From Mya arenaria (taxonomy: Eukaryota; Mollusca; Bivalvia; Myida; Myidae): 64,000 nt of DNA. Positions within the stretch are counted from its first letter, which is position 1, and each line of letters begins with the position of its first letter. The stretch covers positions 43,734,417-43,798,416 of the forward strand of contig NC_069133.1 in NCBI RefSeq assembly GCF_026914265.1, written 5' to 3'. The translations under genes were made by a program, and so were the position numbers. Positions 35,701-47,300 of the stretch are shown here, one piece after another. Under the pieces are notes generated by a model, which saw nothing but the letters and a program-made list of their open reading frames with translations, was not told the origin of the DNA and made no database searches.

Positions 35701-38466
35701 CCAAGAGACATAACCTATGCTTAACTGAAGCTCACAACAAAGAGACATAAACTATGCTTAACTGAACCTCACAACTAAAGAGACATAAACTATGCTTAAC
35801 TGAACCTCACAACCAAGAGACATAAACTGTGCTTAACTGAACCTCACAACCAAGAGACATAAACTATGCTTAACTGAACCTCACAACCAAGAGACATAAA
35901 CTATGCTTAACTGAAGCTCACAACCAAAGAGACATAAACTATGCTTATCTGAACCTCACAACCAAGAGACATAAACTATGCTTAACTGAAGCTCACAACC
36001 AAAGAGACATAAACTATGCTTAACTGAAGCTCACAACCAAGAGACATAAACTGTGCTTAACTGAACCTCACAACCAAGAGACATAAACTATGCTTAACTG
36101 AACCTCACAACCAAGAGACATAAACTATGCTTATCTGAACCTCACAACCAAGAGACATAAACTATGCTTAACTGAACCTCACAACCAAGAGACATAAACT
36201 ATGCTTATCTGAACCTCACAACCAAAGAGACATAAATTATGCTTATCTGAACCTCACAACCAAGAGACATAAACTATGCTTAACTGAACCTCACAACCAA
36301 GAGACATAAACTGTGCTTAACTGAACCTCACAACCAAGAGACATAAACTATGCTTATCTGAACCTCACAACCAAAGAGACATAAATTATGCTTATCTGAA
36401 CCTCACAACCAAGAGACATAAACTATGCTTAACTGAACCTCACAACCAAGAGACATAAACTATGCTTAACTGAACCTCACAACCAAGAGACATAAACTAT
36501 GCTTAACTGAACCTCACAACCAAGAGACATAAACTATGCTTAACTGAACCTCACAACCAAGAGACATAAACTATGCTTATCTGAACCTCACAACCAAAGA
36601 GACATAAATTATGCTTAACTGAAGCTCACAACCAAAGAGACATAAACTGCTTAACTGAACCTCACAACCAAGAGACATAAACTGTGCTCAACTGAAGCTC
36701 ACAACCAAGAGACATAAACTATGCTTAACTGAACCTCACAACCAAAGAGACATAAACTATGTTTAACTGAACCTCACAACCAAAGAGACATAAACTATGC
36801 TTAACTAAAGCTCACAACCAAGGGGACATTAATTGTGCTTAACCGAAGCTCACAACCAAGAGACATGAACTATGCTTAACTGAACCTCACAACCAAAGAG
36901 ACATAAACTATGCTTAACTGAACCTCACAACCAAAGAGACATAAACTATGTTTAACTGAACCTCACAACCAAAGAGACATAAACTATGCTTAACTAAACC
37001 TCACAACCAAAGAGACATAAACTATGTTTAACTGAACCTCACAACCAAAGAGACATAAACTATGTTTAACTGAACCTCACAACCAAAGAGACATAAACTA
37101 TGCTTAACTGAACCTCACAACCAAAGAGACATAAACTATGCTTAACTGAACCTCACAACCAAAGAGACATAAACTATGTTTAACTGAACCTCACAACCAA
37201 AGAGACATAAACTATGCTTAACTGAACCTCACAACCAAAGAGACATAAACTATGTTTAACTGAACCTCACAACCAAGAGACATAAACTATGCTTAACTGA
37301 ACCTCACAACCAAGAGACATAAACTATGCTTATCTGAACCTCACAACCAAAGAGACATAAATTATGCTTAACTGAAGCTCACAACCAAAGAGACATAAAC
37401 TGCTTAACTGAACCTCACAACCAAGAGACATAAACTGTGCTCAACTGAAGCTCACAACCAAGAGACATAAACTATGCTTAACTGAACCTCACAACCAAAG
37501 AGACATAAACTATGTTTAACTGAACCTCACAACCAAAGAGACATAAACTATGCTTAACTGAACCTCACAACCAAAGAGACATAAACTATGTTTAACTGAA
37601 CCTCACAACCAAAGAGACATAAACTGTGCTTAACTGAACCTCACAACCAAAGAGACATAAACTATGCTTATCTGAACCTCACAACCAAAGAGACATAAAC
37701 TATGCTTAACTGAACCTCACAACCAAAGAGACATAAACTATGTTTAACTGAACCTCACAACCAAAGAGACATAAACTATGCTTAACTAAAGCTCACAACC
37801 AAGGGGACATTAATTGTGCTTAACCGAAGCTCACAACCAAGAGACATGAACTATGCTTAACTGAACCTCACAACCAAAGAGACATAAACTATGCTTAACT
37901 GAACCTCACAACCAAAGAGACATAAACTATGTTTAACTGAACCTCACAACCAAAGAGACATAAACTATGCTTAACTAAACCTCACAACCAAAGAGACATA
38001 AACTATGTTTAACTGAACCTCACAACCAAAGAGACATAAACTATGTTTAACTGAACCTCACAACCAAAGAGACATAAACTATGTTTAACTGAACCTCACA
38101 ACCAAAGAGACATAAACTATGCTTAACTGAACCTCACAACCAAAGAGACATAAACTATGTTTAACTGAACCTCACAACCAAAGAGACATAAACTATGCTT
38201 AACTGAACCTCACAACCAAAGAGACATAAACTATCCTTAACTGAATCTCACTACCAAAGAGACATAAACTATGCTTTACCGAACTCACAACCAAGAGACA
38301 TAAACTATGCTTGACTGAAATTGTAACCAAAGGACATAAACTGTGTTTAACCGAAGCTCACAACTAAGGGACATTAACTTTCTTAATCGAAGATCAAAAA
38401 ACCATGAGACAAAAAATGTGCTTTACCAAAGCTCACAACCAAAAGACATAACCTGTGCTAAACTGA
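32770..38466 (+). repeat. 5.7 kb minisatellite, 37/38-bp unit, about 150 copies
   Basis: The unit is CTTAACTGAACCTCACAACC followed by AAAGAGACATAAACTATG. It is 38 bp with AAAGAG and 37 bp with AAGAG. Variants zone along the array. The first kilobase favours GAAGCTC, GGGACAT and ACTGTG. A block at about 33885-34230 has CTCACTACCAAACAGACAT. From about 34700 on, GAACCTCACAACCAAGAG with ACTATG dominates. TAA occurs in each unit and the period is not a multiple of three for the 38-mer, so it is not coding. Long multi-unit segments recur, for example 36604-36770 against 37361-37530. Edge units are decayed. Confidence 0.97.
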
Positions 38467-39063
38467 TTTTAACAATAAACATTCTGCCATAATTATATTC
38501 CTTGATTATGAAAACTTTTTATACAAAACCTTTCTTAGCTGAAGAAGCAAATTAGAGAATTGATATCCCCCACCAAAGGACTCATAGCCGAAGAACCAAC
38601 CGTTGAAGAATCCAGAGTACCCTAAGCCAAAATCTGCAGAGTGGTTTTCAAAAACACTGCAATTGTTACTGCACACACAACCCTAGTTATTTAAATATTT
38701 ATACACACCACTTCAGTGCGAGCGTATAAATTTCAATCCAAAGGGTACTGTGGGTGAAATAACTGTTTTGTACCATGTTCTCAAGGTCAAGGCTCAATAA
38801 ACAGAGTGCGATGTAAGGGATTAACCTTGAAATTTATCACAGGCTAGTTACTGAATGGTTAAAGGGAGCAAACAGCAACTAGTATAATTATACTCATTTA
38901 AACATTTATATATTTATAATTTAATGCCTAAAATCATTCAAATTTCACGAAAGGAGCATTTTATTATTTACATTTTCAATATAAACATACCACAGAGCTC
39001 TTATTTGTACTTGTAATTAGGTTATATGACATTTTTACAACTTAACATTTTGTCTACCTTTTG
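38467..39063. other. Intergenic stretch
   Basis: AT-rich sequence between the minisatellite and the LINE tail. No frame, repeat or RNA gene is supportable. Confidence 0.5.
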
Positions 39064-39440
39064 TCGTCTAGGGAACTTCTTTAGCCCTTAAAGGCTAGTA
39101 AATCCCTTTAAACTGCTTCGTCTGTAAGTTCTCCGCCTTCGGTATGACTTAATATACTTCAGAAGTATCAAACCGTTTGTTTTTCCAAAGTTTATCAAGA
39201 CCTGCCTTGAAGGCATTCACAGATGTGGTGTTCACTAATTCATGTGGCAAATTATTCCAAGTTGAAACTATAGGATTGCTGAAAGAATTTTGACGTAATG
39301 ATTTCCTTGCTTTAGGTTTAAATAATTTCAAATTGTGTCCTCTGGTACCACTATTGTCAGCAAAGGTGAAAAATGTTGTCATACTAATGTCATCAATATT
39401 GTGTACTATTCTGTGTCAAATTCCAAACAAAATTTTCACC
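39064..39440 (-). mobile_element. 3' end of a decayed non-LTR retrotransposon (LINE)
   Basis: Minus-strand frame 39382-39149 reads FFTFADNSGTRGHNLKLFKP, then RARKSL-like KARKSLRQNSFSNPIVSTWN and NLPHELVNTTSVNAFKAGLD. This is the standard C-terminal tail of animal LINE reverse-transcriptase proteins (TRGH..K, R..FFS.R....WN.LP..VV.A.....FK..LD..W). Upstream the frame continues as HRIVHNIDDIS with in-frame stops (TGA after FGI, TAG further up), so it is dead. Downstream untranslated tail runs to about 39064. Confidence 0.8.
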
Positions 39441-41316
39441 TATCCATCTGCTTATACCACAGGTAAAACAATAGTGTCCCATATAAAAATACTTTTTGTG
39501 ATTATCATGAAGAAACTTACTACATGTACCTAAAGTCTAAAAGCTCTTAACAGAAGTAAATATAATTCACATTATAGAAACAGAAGAATGGCGAGTTTCA
39601 GAAACTTGGGGCCTGCATGATCAAGGACAAAACTGGTGGTCTCATCACTGCCGTAGTCATTCTCACTTCACATAAGTTTCATCAAATTCAACCTATTAGT
39701 GATATAGAAATGGCACTTGACGGACAAAAGCAACTTTTTATTATGAAAGGGACATAACTCTAGTGAAAACAATCAATTAATTACCGTACACATTATTCAT
39801 GATATTTTCAATATAAATTACCTGTTTATTCCTACAGCAAAGTTTTGTAATACTTTAGAGAACGTAAAAGAGGTGAAAAACCACAGGCAGCAGTTACGTT
39901 GACCTGACCCACCCTTTGGTCAAGCCCCCCACCCCTCTCGAAAAAATAAATCAAGACCAAAAATGATTATACATCACAAAAACCTTAATATCAATCTAAA
40001 ATCCCCACTAATATATAGTATTTGTACATAATAATAGACTTATAGTATAGATTATGAAAAAAAATCTTGGAATTGTTGGAGACCATAGAAACTGCTGCCT
40101 GTGTGAAAAACAAAATTACAAACTGTTTTAAAAGGTGTACCATTTCTCAAATTGATATTTATATCTGGCACACGCCATACTTTTATCAGGATGTTTTCAA
40201 TTTGCAATGTCGTGATAATGTGTATATTTAGTAAATGTGAAAATTGATAATACATAAAAGATGTAAAAATAACCTTGGTGTTTATATAATGTTCAAAAGC
40301 CACATTGGTGCTGGGGTGCATTAGTGAATTAGTCTCCATTTCATCTAAACAACAGTATTGCTTGGACAAGTCAATCAAGGGCCACAATTTGTATTTAGGA
40401 TAATATCAAGTTATGGTATCAAATCGTGTGATGGCCGTTAACAAGTGTGTGAAGTTTGAAGTCAGTTGAATGAAGGGTATAAGAGTTATAAGTGAAAATG
40501 CCAACTAGCCCTAAAACAATAACCGGACAAAGACAGAGACACCTTGGAGAGTTGTATAGCCTCTTTATTCTTCGAATTGTCAAGCTCAAAAACAGAAGTT
40601 CCCAGAGAAGTTCCAAAAGATATGATTCTTAACGTCTGACATCTTTGTTCCTCATTTCAATCAATTCTTTCAAGTAGTCCCGACGTTCTGCTTTGGGCGA
40701 AAAAAATGTTGGAGAATAAACCGGTAAGTATACAGTACTATGTACTGGCAAAAAAAGACTGTCTTCCTTTCAGAGAAGGGAGACAAAATTCATACAAGTA
40801 TATGAAGAGGTTTTACTTAGAAATGTTTTAATCCAAAGGACAATTGTCATTTTATTCCACATATTTGCCGGTTACAAGGTACATGCATATAAGTGAGAGC
40901 AATAAATATATTCCAGAAAGGTACCAGTATATCAGTATATGTTTTAGTTTAGAATAATAATAAAACATATTTTTATTAAAAAAATCAATTAGCATAGTCA
41001 TAAAATATCATAAACAAATCATCAGAACTAAATCAACTTGATAATATTACTGTTTTCTTATATATTTGAATACACACAAAATACTTGGTAAAATTTAGAA
41101 GATTGACAATTGGTTTTATAAGTCCTGTTAAAATACCAGGCAACATGTACAATTTCCCCCTTTTCAGGATTTGTTCCCCGTGATGGGGAAAAATATGTAC
41201 ATGATTGCTTTGGAAATAGATTCCTACAGAAGGGCAAAAAATCACCTCTTGTATCGGTAAGTACATTGAAAATGAAGTTAACAATCGGATGAACTTAAAA
41301 CTAGAGTCCACTTCCA
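39441..41316. other. Intergenic stretch downstream of VPS25
   Basis: I see no gene. A segment near 39650-39775 (CATAAGTTTCATCAAATTC, GAAAGGGACATAACTC) has the look of a common molluscan interspersed repeat. On the minus strand AATAAA at 40977-40972 is a plausible VPS25 polyadenylation signal, about 340 bases past its stop. Confidence 0.45.
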
Positions 41317-41509
41317 TCAAAAGAACTTGACGCCTTCGCTGTCACCAAACGCCATAAGCTCAGCCTTGCCATCTCTCTCGAGGGTTTGAAGCGCACGTTT
41401 GAGCAGCCACAGTTCGAGGCCATGGAATTCCTCACCCTCTGTTTCCTCCCCGTTAGAGAGTTCAAACAGCGTACACACTGTGTTTGTCATACTTTTTCCT
41501 GTGATGTAT
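41317..41509 (-). CDS. VPS25: VPS25 exon 2
   Basis: Acceptor ttttgcag (minus) ends at 41510. It encodes YITGKSMTNTVCTLFELSNG, EETEGEEFHGLELWLLKRAL and QTLERDGKAELMAFGDSEGV ending KFF and a TGA stop. Human VPS25 ends GRGVKFF. Confidence 0.95.
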
Positions 41510-42220
41510 CTGCAAAAATAAAATAAGTTTGGATATTTGCAATTGATCAAATTACTGAACAATGTGTCCGAAAATATTTTTTTTCCCTTTTCTGTTACCA
41601 CCAATACACAATATAAATTGAAAATTGGCAATTGCAAGTGTCACATTAAGGCTCATTCAACATACATCAAAAGTGCCCTTTCTGACCTAAGCACCCTGCC
41701 CTTTTCAAATTCTTGCTAGAGCACTGCATGGATGTTTGAATAATTAAGAATATTGTATGATTAAGTCATATTGCAATATAATACTTTATATTGAAAAAGA
41801 ACTTGCATAACAAGATGCTTAAGTGAAAAAGAATCACTTCACATCTTATAGAGTACAATAAAAAAGATAGTTCAAATTAACATACTTATATATGAGTTTT
41901 CCCCACTCTTCTGGCGTCCGCCACATAATGAGGGCCTCTTTTCTCGTCTTAGGGTCCTTCCATTCAAGATGGCCCTTTTTCCGCAATTCTTCCAGAACCA
42001 TAATGACTCCATCGACCGATAACTTACGATTGATTGATTTGTTCGTGAAGATCGAGGAATGAACCTCGTTCACATCCAGTGAATGACTGTTACGTGCCCG
42101 TTGCTGATCCAAGACCAGCTGGCACCAAGCCTCCAGCTGTTTTTTTCTCGTGTCTACATTTGGTTGTATTGTGAAGAATGGCGGAAAGTTGAACTGCCAA
42201 GGTACTTCAGTAGAACCCAT
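41317..42220 (-). CDS. VPS25: Vacuolar protein sorting 25 (ESCRT-II subunit)
   Basis: VPS25 is the ESCRT-II subunit, two per complex with VPS22 and VPS36. It recruits ESCRT-III (VPS20/CHMP6) during multivesicular-body sorting on endosomes. Two exons, 42220-41886 and 41509-41317, join in frame to 175 aa (human 176). The start MGSTEVPWQFNFPPFFTIQP carries the PPFF motif that docks on VPS22/VPS36. Then come NVDTRKKQLEAWCQLVL, VLEELRKKGHLEWKD, IMWRTPEEWGKLIYKYI and, in exon 2, TLFELSNGEETEGEEFHGLE and a GVKFF end. Two winged-helix domains fill the length. An upstream in-frame ATG (42253) is ignored because family proteins start just before the WQF motif. BBIP1 lies 308 bp upstream on the same strand. 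Confidence 0.95.
41634..41723 (+). repeat. Dispersed repeat (family E), copy 2, in the VPS25 intron
   Basis: GCAAGTGTCACATTAAGGCTCATTC and CATCAAAAGTGCCCTTTCTGA match 18590-18680. It also contains AGCACCCTGCCCTTTTCAAA. It takes up a quarter of the 376-bp intron. Confidence 0.55.
41886..42220 (-). CDS. VPS25: VPS25 exon 1
   Basis: This exon has 111 codons plus 2 bases and holds the first winged helix and most of the second. Donor gtatgt on the minus strand at 41885-41884. The open frame beyond the donor is intronic. Confidence 0.93.
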
Positions 42221-42528
42221 CTTGACCCAATGTTGTTTATACAACACCACCAATATGTATTTTGAACGAAGTACAGCAGTTTAACAAAATAACTTTAAAT
42301 AACACACTGAACACCCAGCAACTGAATATGAGAGAGCTTAAACCTTCAGTCACTCAGAAATAGTCAAGTCTATTCAAATAATACAAGAACACTTTAATTT
42401 ACAAGCAATATGTTTTTTCGAAAAAACAAACACTAAAAGGTAACTGCCAAAGACAATGTCAGTGAAAATTTAACAGCAAGTTGTCAGTTTCAATCTTGAC
42501 ACAATATGTTAAGACATTCAAGTCTTTA

Positions 42529-42744
42529 CTAGTAGATGCCAAAGTTTTCTTCCTCGGGGGCTTCCAATTCCTGCTTTTTAATTTCCTCTTGGGCTTCCCG
42601 CTGCATTTTTTCCATTTTTTCCAATGACACAGATTTCAACGGCAGCAGTTTTGGCTTGCACATAACGACAGTAGGCATGTCTTCATGGAAGGTGAGACCT
42701 TGTTTTGGCAGACATTCCTTCATAATGGGCTTTGTCTCAGGCAT
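42529..42744 (-). CDS. BBIP1: BBSome-interacting protein 1 (BBIP10/BBS18)
   Basis: BBIP1 is the smallest BBSome subunit, needed for BBSome assembly, ciliary membrane traffic and (in vertebrate cells) microtubule acetylation. The protein is 71 aa in one exon, starting MPETKPIMKECLPKQGLTFH. It then has EDMPTVVMCKPKLLPLKSVS and LEKMEKMQREAQEEIKKQE. This matches the human core LPKQG..F.ED..T.V.CKPKLLPLKS..LEK.EKM. The human form has an extra N-terminal stretch. Just upstream (minus) ATTTTCAG, 24-30 bases before the ATG, could be an acceptor for a 5' UTR intron. ATTAAA about 130 bases past the stop (42398-42393) is a likely poly(A) signal. It is co-oriented with VPS25 and divergent from SNRNP27. 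Confidence 0.9.
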   Translation of the reverse strand: MPETKPIMKECLPKQGLTFHEDMPTVVMCKPKLLPLKSVSLEKMEKMQREAQEEIKKQELEAPEEENFGIY

Positions 42745-44297
42745 GTTGACTGGTTATGTATTTATTTCTGAAAATGTATACATGACATTTCTATATGATA
42801 TTACAAGTTGTTCAAGCAATCTGTGAAAAATAGCTTGATTTCAGCTTTTCGGTTTCTATGAAATTGATTTTATTCTATCTTACTGATTGACAATACAAAT
42901 CCGAACAGGATACAAATTCCCAACACATCAAACACGCGTTTGATTACAGTGATCGATAATTAGATGATCTAGACCACTTGTGAAGTTTCATCTTGTTTTG
43001 TTGTCCGGAAACACACGTCCTGTATGCAAGAATGTATAGTAATAGTATGCATCGATGTTGAAAAATAATGACATAATTGTTAGTCGTTATTATCACATAC
43101 ATATATTTTAGATCACGAATACCCTTTTATTCATGTCCACATGTCATATTTGTCCCAGATTAACAGAATATCGGGATACTTGATAAACAATTAACACATG
43201 TAAGTGTTTTATGATATCTGAACATGTGTTTGGCATAATGACACAAATAAATATGTGTTTAATAGAAGGCAATAATATTTTCGTAGAAATTTGAATTTAT
43301 AACGGAGATAATTTCAAATTATGGCCACGAGGATTATCTGTGTAAGGACCATTCGCTACTTTATGCTGGGATGGTGGATGTCACGAGTCTGCCATAGCAA
43401 AAAAATCATCATACGACTTGTTGGCGGTCATTTAGGTGGTACTTATATTCCAAAGTCAAGTATTTTTGGCTTATAAAATAAAGTAAAATAAATGCTTCAT
43501 ATCTAAAATACACAAAAAAGTAAGTTCTTGAACAGGGTCATGTGATTTTGAACATGATCATGTGATTTGCATGACAGCAGTGAATACTGTCTACTAGACT
43601 AGTGAAGGAAAGTAAACTCTATGAGGAGTTTAGCACAGTTACTACAGTAATTGAATATGAAAAGCAAAAGTAGATCCCACTAACAATAAACTTATCTGCT
43701 TTTTAAAAATGAAATCCCGGAATGTTGAAAATGCTGAATAAATGCAGGCTGCACGATTCAGTTATTTATAAGGTAAACAATGAGTGAGTGATTAAATAGA
43801 AACAATTAAAAAAAAAAATATAGTTTGATGAGTATGAATCCTAAATTATTACCAAGTGTTTTTAATTTCAGCACATATTAGGGGTATAATTAATAGAGTT
43901 TTCTGTTATAAATAATTTGAGCCTTGGAATCCATGAAAGCGCCTACTGCGTTAGATTATAATTGACCCAAAAGAAAATATAGGTGCTCTTAGATACCGGA
44001 TGGGAAAATTGATTGGAAATGTGTATCGGCCTTTAGTTTGTTTTATTGATAATAAAAGTACTCACAACCTTTCACCCTTTCTACATTTTACAAGACAGAT
44101 ATTAAAGATGAATATTGGCTGTTAATAAATTGCGTTTCTAAGTTTTGCATTCCTTTAAAATATATAATCCTGTATGGCTGTAATAATATGCACCGGTGCT
44201 TAATTGAAAAACTTCTCCAGTAAAATATCCTAACGCAATCGAAACGTTTCAATCTTGTAAACATTTTAAAATAGTTTGGTCTGGTTGAACCCTAGAG
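42745..44297. other. Divergent intergenic region between BBIP1 and SNRNP27
   Basis: About 1.55 kb separates the two start codons. It should hold the promoters of BBIP1 (leftward) and SNRNP27 (rightward). No TATA or CCAAT element stands out. The short GC-richer patch around 43318-43390 (GGCCACGAGG, GGGATGGTGGATGTCACGAG) is the best place to look. No gene is seen. Confidence 0.4.
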
Positions 44298-44331
44298 ATG
44301 CCAAGAAGTAGAAGCCGATCTCCAAAACGAG
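44298..44331 (+). CDS. SNRNP27: SNRNP27 exon 1
   Basis: Encodes MPRSRSRSPKR plus one base; donor gtaatt. The start matches human MGRSRSRSPRR. Context agagATGcc. Confidence 0.88.
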
Positions 44332-47300
44332 GTAATTTGTTCGTTAAATGTGATTCTAACTGATACTTTTTACAATTTGTGAAAACATGGTCAAATGATT
44401 TTAATCAATGAGGTTAAAACTTAAATTTCTTGGTCTTATTTTCAATATTTACCTCATTTTTATTTCAATATTCTTGTTCTAAATTCCCTATTTTTTTTGG
44501 CTACCAGACAAATCGGCCCCTTACCAAATCGGCCCCTAGTTGAAACGGCTACCTTTTCGGCCCCTTACCAAATCGGCCCCATGCAGTAGACGTTTCGGCC
44601 CCTGATTACGGAGACGTTTCGGTCCTTATTTTTTTTTATTTTTTAATTTTAAATATAAGAGAAAAAAACATAAAATTTCATTTTTTTATTTTTATAGCAG
44701 TTGTAATGAGATATGTTTATTGACATAAAGCCATATATCATTTGCATAAAAGGTATTGATAAAAAAATAGATTTAAAAGAAAATAACTTTTTACTTGAAC
44801 ACGTATATACATATGAACATATTTTTTTTATACATTTATTCATGAGAATTTTTTATAAGAATAAATCGAGTTAAAAAAAACTCGTCGCTAATAAGTGGCC
44901 TGCAGCCACAGGTGCTGAACGTAGCGCAGAACGGACTGACACCAGTGGAAGGCATACCCATTTAGTTGACTCCCTGGAAAAAACAGATCGGAGGGCCTGC
45001 CATAGACTTTAAAGGAAAAATATATTATGATCCATCCATCTCTTTACATATTTTATATGATCATTTTTACCATGATGCATCCATATTGTGACTATGTCTA
45101 TTTTGTCATTTTGATATATGACTACCTGCTTCAAAATCCAAGATTCACCACAGTTTACACAATTGTTTTGATATACCAGAAAATGCTTTGAAGTTATCAA
45201 CTCTGATCAACTAAGATACCTTTTTAGATGGATAATAGTTCATGAAAAAAGAAATCTGATAGTTAAAAGATGTTATATATTTTCGAGGCAGACGGTCTTA
45301 TTGCGAATTGTCACATTCCACACGGGTGTCAGGCGTTGGAACTGTGACACTTAACAAGTTTATTCGTCTACACTCAGGTCACAAAAAAATGACAAAAAGT
45401 CCACAGCAACGAAACGTAATCATGAATAAGTGTGCATTTTTATGTTTATCATTAGTAGGGTACATACTTCTTTTAACTAAACTAGATGATTTTAAAAAGC
45501 GTAGTTTTTACAACTATTAAGTAATGATTTCTTATATTCTGGGAACAGAGTCAAACTTTAATATGCATTGAAACGTAAAGGTATATGGAAAAACAGTTTA
45601 CCACATTTATCAGTTGAATTTGAATGATCAAAATATGGAAAGACATATAAACGATTGAATTTGTGGCGTAGCTTTAAATTTAATCATGCATTATCTTAGA
45701 TTTATTGATACATTTATGACATGAAATTTCACCTTGACATCAACTTAGCTGGACTTAACTAATTTACAGAAAAAAACATGAAAGAAACCCGCTAATATAG
45801 ATCTTTAAATGTTGATAACACCATGTCAGACACGCGTGTGCTTCAAGTATAATGTCCACAAATTCCCACTTGTCAATGTTAGTTATAAATATTTTGACAC
45901 ATATTCTGCCAGTCCGGTGTCAATGACAACAGCTTTGATATAATTTGGTTACATTAACATTTTATTCAAAATAACTTGAATTATGGGATAACTCGCTGTT
46001 ACATACATAGCCATATCTTGAAAGATTTATTATACATTTTAGGGTTGTCTACACAACATTAATATTGCTGACACTTACCTGTATCGCAGACTCGGTGCTG
46101 CCATCTGTCACATTCATTGCAGGTGATGGCCTGTTGCAGCGGCCTCACAACCTTATCACACACAATACACAAATCCGAATCAGACATTACAAATATTATC
46201 AAAAGTCCAAAACACAAAACATTAAGAAATAAAAGACACTTATTCACTCACACTCACACGTCTTTGAAAGTCTTTTTTCACACCTACAACACCAACAGTT
46301 TGCCTGGCAAAGAATGCATTGATCAAAGACAAGTTTTCTTTGAAGTTTTTATTATATTTGATTTATATTAAACAGTTTTAACAAAGTATATTCTTATATT
46401 TTTTTTTAAATTTGATATTCAAGATAAGGGTTTAGATTTTAATGCTTTTGCAATCTTATCAATATATTTCATGAATGTCTATTTGTGACTTTACAGATCT
46501 CATATACAACGTCTTTTGAAATACAATTTGAAAATTTATATGTTTTTTTCTTTATATTAAATAAAAAATAAAATAAAAAGTAAGGGGCCGAAATGTCTCT
46601 GTTGAAATTCAGTAAGGGGCCGAAACGTCTCGAGTGAATTAAATTAAGGGACGAAATGGCAGGGCCGAAACGTCTTTGGGGCCGATTTGGTAGTAGGCCG
46701 ATATGGTAAGGGGCCGATTTGTCTCGCTCCCTTTTTATTATTCAATTATCCTTTAAACAAATATTATCAAAATAAAGTTCGCAGAAGTGTCAGATTTTTA
46801 CAAGGAGTTCAGAAATAGTCACAGGAATTTGACTCGGTGTTTGGTCTAAAGACTAAAATGATATATTTAAGTGAATTACGGACATTACGAACCATGGACA
46901 TTAATACGGACCAATAAAATAAATAATGTTAACATTTCTATTTGAGAATTCAAAAGCAACATAACCAACTAGAATGCCGTTGAAAAGTGGCTCTAGCTAT
47001 TTCATATTTATACCACAGGAGTTTTGCCAAAACATCAAACCTAATGAATTACTATTCAAAAACAATGAAAATCCTACAGAATTGCCAAACCTGACTGTCT
47101 TACCCACTAGCCAAGTCTGGTAAAATATGAGTGGGACACATAAAAAAATGCAAAAACTACAATGTCAACAAAGAAAAAAATTACACAGTAAAAATGAGTT
47201 TTTGATCTGGTAATAGTAGCAGATATTTGCAAGACAACTCAGTGTTCTCAATAAGAACCAGCTGCCGGCCAAAATGGTCGGTTCAAATGGCAATTGGGCC

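Noticed and set aside
32770-38466. CRISPR-like regular repeat array
   Set aside because: Units follow each other without unique spacers, vary by point changes, and the context is an animal genome. It is a minisatellite.
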